A DNA stretch of 64,000 nt from CAZYAK01 sp964645935. Lineage in GTDB: Bacteria > Patescibacteriota > Gracilibacteria > Peribacterales > Peribacteraceae. Numbering within the stretch: the first letter of the stretch is position 1; every line of letters starts with the position of its first letter. The DNA lies in contig CAZYAK010000002.1 in NCBI GenBank assembly GCA_964645935.1, forward strand, positions 1 through 64,000, in the 5' to 3' direction. The notes below the pieces were generated by a model. That model saw only the letters and a list, made by a program, of their open reading frames with translations, made no database searches and was not told the DNA's origin. A program made the translations under genes and the position numbers. Shown here in pieces: positions 60,645 through 64,000 of this stretch.

Positions 60645-61904
60645 TCAGCCCGCGCGCAGCAGCGCCACCATCGCCTCTGCGCCGAATATCGCCGCGCTCA
60701 CGGTGCTGGCGGTGGGATCGTCGACGAACGCCTCGCCCACGAAGCCAATGCGGCCCTCCACGGGCTGTGCGAGCACAGAACGCGCCTCGTCGTTCCCCGA
60801 GCGCATGTAGGAGTAGCCCGTCCGCGTCCACTGCTCGATGTTCCACCCCATGCGCTTGCCCGAGAGGATGAGGCTTCGTACCCGGTCCCCGAAGATCGTG
60901 GCGAGATGCTCCACGCCCTGCCGCACAGCCTCCTGCTCGGACATGCGTTGTGCTCGGTGGGACGCGCGTCCGCCGAGGTAGCACGTGAGCGACGGGGGAT
61001 TCGTCCCGTTGGGCCAGATCACGGGGGCATCGGGGATGTCCGTGCGCAGCACCGTCATGTCCTCGGGCCAGCACGGGCGCTCCAGCCGGTAGATGAGCTC
61101 GCAGATCTTGGCGTTTCCCAGGCGCCCGATTGCCTGCTGCACGCGCGGTGGCAACGGAGGGTCGAAGGCGATGCGTTCCTCCTGGAGGATGCCGAGCGGC
61201 ACCGCCAGGATGCCCGTATGGGCCGTATGCGCGCCGTCGGGTGTATGGAAGACGACCTCCGGCCCACCCCATGACACGCGTTCGACGGGCGACGCATAGT
61301 CGATGTGCAGCCCCTCGGCCATCCGCTGAGGTACCGACGAGTATCCTTCTCGCACGAGGTAGTTGGTACCGTCGAAGGTGTTCGCCTCTAGGGCGCTCCT
61401 GATGCTCACATGGTCGAGCGACGCTCCCAGTTCGGCTTCCAACACATTCTCGAAGACCCCGCGCACGATGCTGATGCGTTTGGCCAGGGAGGGATTGATA
61501 CGCAGGAGGTTCTCCTTGAGAAACTGCTCGATCGACATGCTCTCCCGCCGCGGCAGCTGCCGGATGGAAAGGCGCATCTCCTGCAGCAGCGCGGTCATCG
61601 AGTGCTTGCCGTCGCCGTCGCGCTCGGGACCGGGGCGCGACGTCTCGAAGACGTAGGCGCCCGCCTCCTCGTCGAACGGCGTCACCGTGAGGCCCATAGA
61701 CTCCACGAAGGCCCGTAGCCGCTTGTCGTGGACGAAGCGCGCCCCGTGCTCCAGGTCGCCCTCTGTCCGGATGCGGCCGCCCGGACGCTCCGTGGCCTCC
61801 AGGATCCGGGAGCGCATGCCCGCGCGCTGCGCAGCCCGGCCGGCCGCGAGTCCGGCGGGTCCGGCTCCAGCGATGAGGAGATCCTCCATGGGGCGAGCGC
61901 GCAT
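60645..61904 (-). CDS. FAD-dependent amine oxidase / NAD(P)-binding Rossmann-like oxidoreductase
   Basis: A 419-residue flavoprotein. The N-terminal FAD-binding motif is IAGAGPAGLAAGRAAQRAG, followed by the GGRI segment (RPGGRIRTEG). The middle carries YASPVERVSWGG and AVPLGILQ, like the substrate-channel strands of amine oxidases. The C-terminal GRIGFVGEAFVDDPTASTV is the second flavin-contact region. Family members oxidise polyamines, monoamines or carotenoid-like substrates; none is indicated. The start used gives a TATCAT box 12 nt upstream. A second ATG 5 codons later begins right before the FAD motif and is equally possible. Confidence 0.8.
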   Translation of the reverse strand: MRARPMEDLLIAGAGPAGLAAGRAAQRAGMRSRILEATERPGGRIRTEGDLEHGARFVHDKRLRAFVESMGLTVTPFDEEAGAYVFETSRPGPERDGDGKHSMTALLQEMRLSIRQLPRRESMSIEQFLKENLLRINPSLAKRISIVRGVFENVLEAELGASLDHVSIRSALEANTFDGTNYLVREGYSSVPQRMAEGLHIDYASPVERVSWGGPEVVFHTPDGAHTAHTGILAVPLGILQEERIAFDPPLPPRVQQAIGRLGNAKICELIYRLERPCWPEDMTVLRTDIPDAPVIWPNGTNPPSLTCYLGGRASHRAQRMSEQEAVRQGVEHLATIFGDRVRSLILSGKRMGWNIEQWTRTGYSYMRSGNDEARSVLAQPVEGRIGFVGEAFVDDPTASTVSAAIFGAEAMVALLRAG

Positions 61905-62059
61905 TCCTGACCACGGATGATACAGACCCGCCCGTGCGATTGTGACTGATTCGGCTTGTTGCTGCGGGGACCCGTGGGATACTGCGCACATGTCCGCGAT
62001 CCGCGGACCCGTCGCCGCCTCCGCCACGAACGGGCGTCGCGATTCCCAGATTCCCTGCG

Positions 62060-62998
62060 ATGATCACCTTCAAATCCCGCCTGAATCGCGCCCTCGCGCT
62101 TTGTAACCGCCTCGGCGTGCCGCTCGCCGCGGGCGTGGCCACCCTCGGGATTGCCATCGTCCTCACGCAGGCGGCACTGTGGGGACGCGTGAGCGTGTCG
62201 CTCACAGCGCAAGTGCGCGAGATAGCTGGAGAGGAGCGCTTCGCCGTGATCCAGGAGCAGCTCAAGAAGCCCACCCTCGGCACCCAGGATGCCCGGCGCG
62301 TGGGAGACGCTCTGCTCGCGGAGATCGACGCGAAGCTTCAGCCCCTGTCTGCGGAGCAGCGCGAGCCCGTACTGCTGCGCCAGCTGCGAGACGCCTTCCG
62401 CCGCGCCGCGCCTTCCGCCGCGCCCTTCGTCCTCATCTTGCTCCTGCTCAACGTGTACGCTCGCGCGTATTTCCTGGTGCTGCCTGCGCGGCGTGTGGAG
62501 ACCGTGTGGGGCGCCGTACTCGCTGCGCTGCGCAAGGTGCCACTGCTCGTGGGCGCGTGGTTGGGTGTGTTCGTCTGCTCGGTGGGGTGGGCGCCGGTGT
62601 CGGTATTCATCTTGGGCTTCCTGTATCCGCAGATCCTGGGCCTCGCCATCCCGTCGCTCCTGCCGCTGGCGGCGCTCCTGCCGCGCTTTATCCTGGCGCC
62701 GGCCATCGCGGTGCAGGAGGATTGCAACGTTCTCGCCGCGCTTCGCCTCAGCTACGCGCGCACCAAGAACCTCTGGCTCTTGGTGGTGAGCAACGTGCTG
62801 GGGGTGGGGGCTGTCATCTGGATCGCCGCGTCCTTGGTCGACACGGGCCTCGAGATGCTCGTGCAGGCGGTGCTGCGGTACTCGATGCTGGGCTACGCGC
62901 TGTACTGGCTCGCGCCGTTCTTGCAGCTGGTGACGGAGGCCTACCGCTCCACCTTCATGGTGCAGCTCTCGGAGGAGCTGGCGGGGCGCAAGGCCTGA
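62060..62998 (+). CDS. Polytopic membrane protein (related to members at 14.4 and 15.3 kb)
   Basis: A 312-residue membrane protein with an N-terminal segment (about 20-40), a charged outside region (about 50-110: VREIAGEERFAVIQEQLKK, REPVLLRQLRDAF), and five or six hydrophobic segments. Its layout (N-terminal segment, charged ectodomain, then a membrane block with ALRLSYARTKNLWLL and a closing MVQLSEEL) parallels the 15.3-kb protein. In that one LVATRGHWGKIL and GELSATVL occupy the same places. Function unknown. It is divergent from the amine oxidase gene. Confidence 0.65.
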   Translation: MITFKSRLNRALALCNRLGVPLAAGVATLGIAIVLTQAALWGRVSVSLTAQVREIAGEERFAVIQEQLKKPTLGTQDARRVGDALLAEIDAKLQPLSAEQREPVLLRQLRDAFRRAAPSAAPFVLILLLLNVYARAYFLVLPARRVETVWGAVLAALRKVPLLVGAWLGVFVCSVGWAPVSVFILGFLYPQILGLAIPSLLPLAALLPRFILAPAIAVQEDCNVLAALRLSYARTKNLWLLVVSNVLGVGAVIWIAASLVDTGLEMLVQAVLRYSMLGYALYWLAPFLQLVTEAYRSTFMVQLSEELAGRKA

Positions 62999-63014
62999 GA
63001 AGCAAGAGGCCTCG

Positions 63015-63042
63015 TTGACACGCGGGGCACTGGGGATAGACT
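63015..63042 (+). promoter_or_regulatory. Sigma70 promoter of the argB/argA-like gene
   Basis: A perfect TTGACA (63015-63020), a 16-nt spacer and TAGACT (63037-63042) end 12 nt before the ATG at 63055. The short leader is C/U-rich (cggcctcttccc). Confidence 0.75.
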
Positions 63043-63054
63043 CGGCCTCTTCCC

Positions 63055-64000
63055 ATGCCCGAGGCTTCCTCCTCGTCGGCGGAGCAGCACTACTACCGCG
63101 AGTTCGGTGGCGGGAAGTTCGTCTTCCGCGTCCCGGGTGCGGTGTCGGAGCATGCGGAGGTACTCGGCGCCATCATTGGGCAGATGCGGACGCTGATGCA
63201 GCATGGCATCGGATGCGTCGCCGTCTTTGGAGGCGGCCATCCCATGCGGCTCATCCAGCAGCGCTCTCGGACGCATCCCGACACGTCGCTCAGTATCATC
63301 TCCGAGGCGGACATCGCGGAGGTGCAGGGGATCCAGGACGAGTCCAATCGGCGCATTCTTGCCGCGTGCACCGAACAGGGTGTCGAGGCCGAGCACCTGC
63401 CCCCGTCCATCGTTCGCGCTGAGTTGCGGCCGGAACTCCGTCCCTCTCACGAGCGCACGGGCCGGGTGCGCGAGGTCGACGAGAAAGCGCTAGGGTCGGC
63501 CATTAACCGGGGCCGGCTCGCGGTGATGGGCTTCGGGGGGCTCGACGGCAAGGGCCAGTACCTCACCACGTCTGCCAACGAGGTCGCCGTGGGCGCGGCG
63601 GCAGCGCTCAAGGCGCGAAAGCTTGTCTTTCTGTCCGACGAAGCAGAGGGCGTCGTGGTGCCCGATGCCAACGGCCGGCCACGCAAGTTCAGCTACCTGG
63701 ACCTCGACGCTATGCTGCACCTGCTCACGCGCCGCAACACGGAGGGGCGCCTCGTGCTCCATCCCGGCCTCGCGTCCAAACTCCGCGCGGCCATCACCGC
63801 GCTTTCGCGCGGGGTGGAGCAGGTGCACCTCATCCCGCAGATGCAGCTGCTGGAGGAGTTCATCCGGGACACGGGCGTGGGCACGCTCATGGAGCAGTAC
63901 CACACGCATGCGTTGGAGATGGCCGAGGAGGAAGATCTCCGGGCGATCGTCGAGCTCCACGATGAGTGCGTCTCGCCGAAGTTCGCCACTCCCCTGGGGA
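63055..64000 (+). CDS. Amino-acid kinase-fold protein with start of an acetyltransferase domain (NAGK/NAGS-like), partial
   Basis: The first 315 residues lie in the window; the gene runs off the right edge. Residues about 15-290 are an amino-acid kinase fold like N-acetylglutamate kinase: GGGKFVFRVPGAV, VAVFGGGHPMRLI, GRLAVMGFGGLDGKGQY, KLVFLSDEAEGVVVP and RLVLHPGLASKL. The chain then continues with GVGTLMEQY and MAEEEDLRAIVELHDECV, which looks like the beginning of a GNAT acetyltransferase. This order is that of N-acetylglutamate synthase (ArgA) or the fused NAGS-K enzymes of arginine synthesis. Several kinase residues differ from typical ArgB, so it may be regulatory or synthase-type. Confidence 0.7.
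   Translation, partial: MPEASSSSAEQHYYREFGGGKFVFRVPGAVSEHAEVLGAIIGQMRTLMQHGIGCVAVFGGGHPMRLIQQRSRTHPDTSLSIISEADIAEVQGIQDESNRRILAACTEQGVEAEHLPPSIVRAELRPELRPSHERTGRVREVDEKALGSAINRGRLAVMGFGGLDGKGQYLTTSANEVAVGAAAALKARKLVFLSDEAEGVVVPDANGRPRKFSYLDLDAMLHLLTRRNTEGRLVLHPGLASKLRAAITALSRGVEQVHLIPQMQLLEEFIRDTGVGTLMEQYHTHALEMAEEEDLRAIVELHDECVSPKFATPLG

Overview
The window is GC-rich bacterial DNA (roughly two thirds G+C by eye). It holds about 40 genes, two tRNAs, no phage or insertion-sequence genes, and three 100-N scaffold gaps. Housekeeping genes (dprA, tpiA, rpiB, rpe, purC, purB, ftsH, an N-acetylglutamate kinase/synthase-like gene) lie singly or in small groups among many secreted, S-layer-type and multi-pass membrane proteins. 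Genes are closely packed on both strands and nearly all lack a Shine-Dalgarno sequence. The hypothetical-gene repertoire and the style of the surface proteins remind me of high-GC candidate-phyla (Patescibacteria/CPR-type) genomes. That placement is an impression, because the window has no rRNA or ribosomal-protein marker.

Layout. 1-3.1 kb: two S-layer-homology (SLH) proteins, a class IV aminotransferase and a DUF4105 protein. 3.1-12.5 kb: a 1673-residue PEP-synthase-like protein with three phosphohistidine domains, a membrane glycosyltransferase, and an 873-residue vanadium-haloperoxidase/PAP2-type secreted protein. 12.8-21.6 kb: tRNA-Thr (beside a gap), dprA, two related membrane proteins, an SPFH protein, tpiA, an unknown gene, rpiB, an AEC permease, rpe and a DUF192 lipoprotein. 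21.6-32.1 kb: a Ser-rich surface protein, purC, two small membrane-anchored proteins, a giant Cys-rich/Gly-Ser-repeat surface protein broken by two gaps, and a beta-propeller surface protein. 32.4-47.5 kb: a glycosylation island of eight GT-C type membrane glycosyltransferases (including a PMT-type protein mannosyltransferase), a GT2 polyprenyl-phosphate sugar transferase and an NAD-dependent epimerase. 47.7-53.2 kb: ftsH, a predicted zincin, purB, a SIMPL protein and tRNA-Leu. 53.5-64 kb: small unknown and zinc-ribbon genes, a double rhodanese, a YfcE-type phosphoesterase, an SLH/propeller fusion, a small EamA/SMR-type transporter with a structured leader, an FAD amine oxidase, a membrane protein, and the start of an argB/argA-like gene.

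How it may work together (inference). The glycosylation island could build and transfer sugars from a polyprenyl-phosphate donor onto exported Ser/Gly-rich proteins. Two of those exported proteins share a distinctive C-terminal tail (PAG-R/K-TGP, hydrophobic segment, RRRS) that looks like a sortase-type sorting signal.

The strongest window-wide signal is in gene starts. More than twenty genes carry a TANNNT box only 6-9 nt before the start codon, which implies leaderless mRNAs. Others have short C/U-rich leaders without a Shine-Dalgarno sequence.
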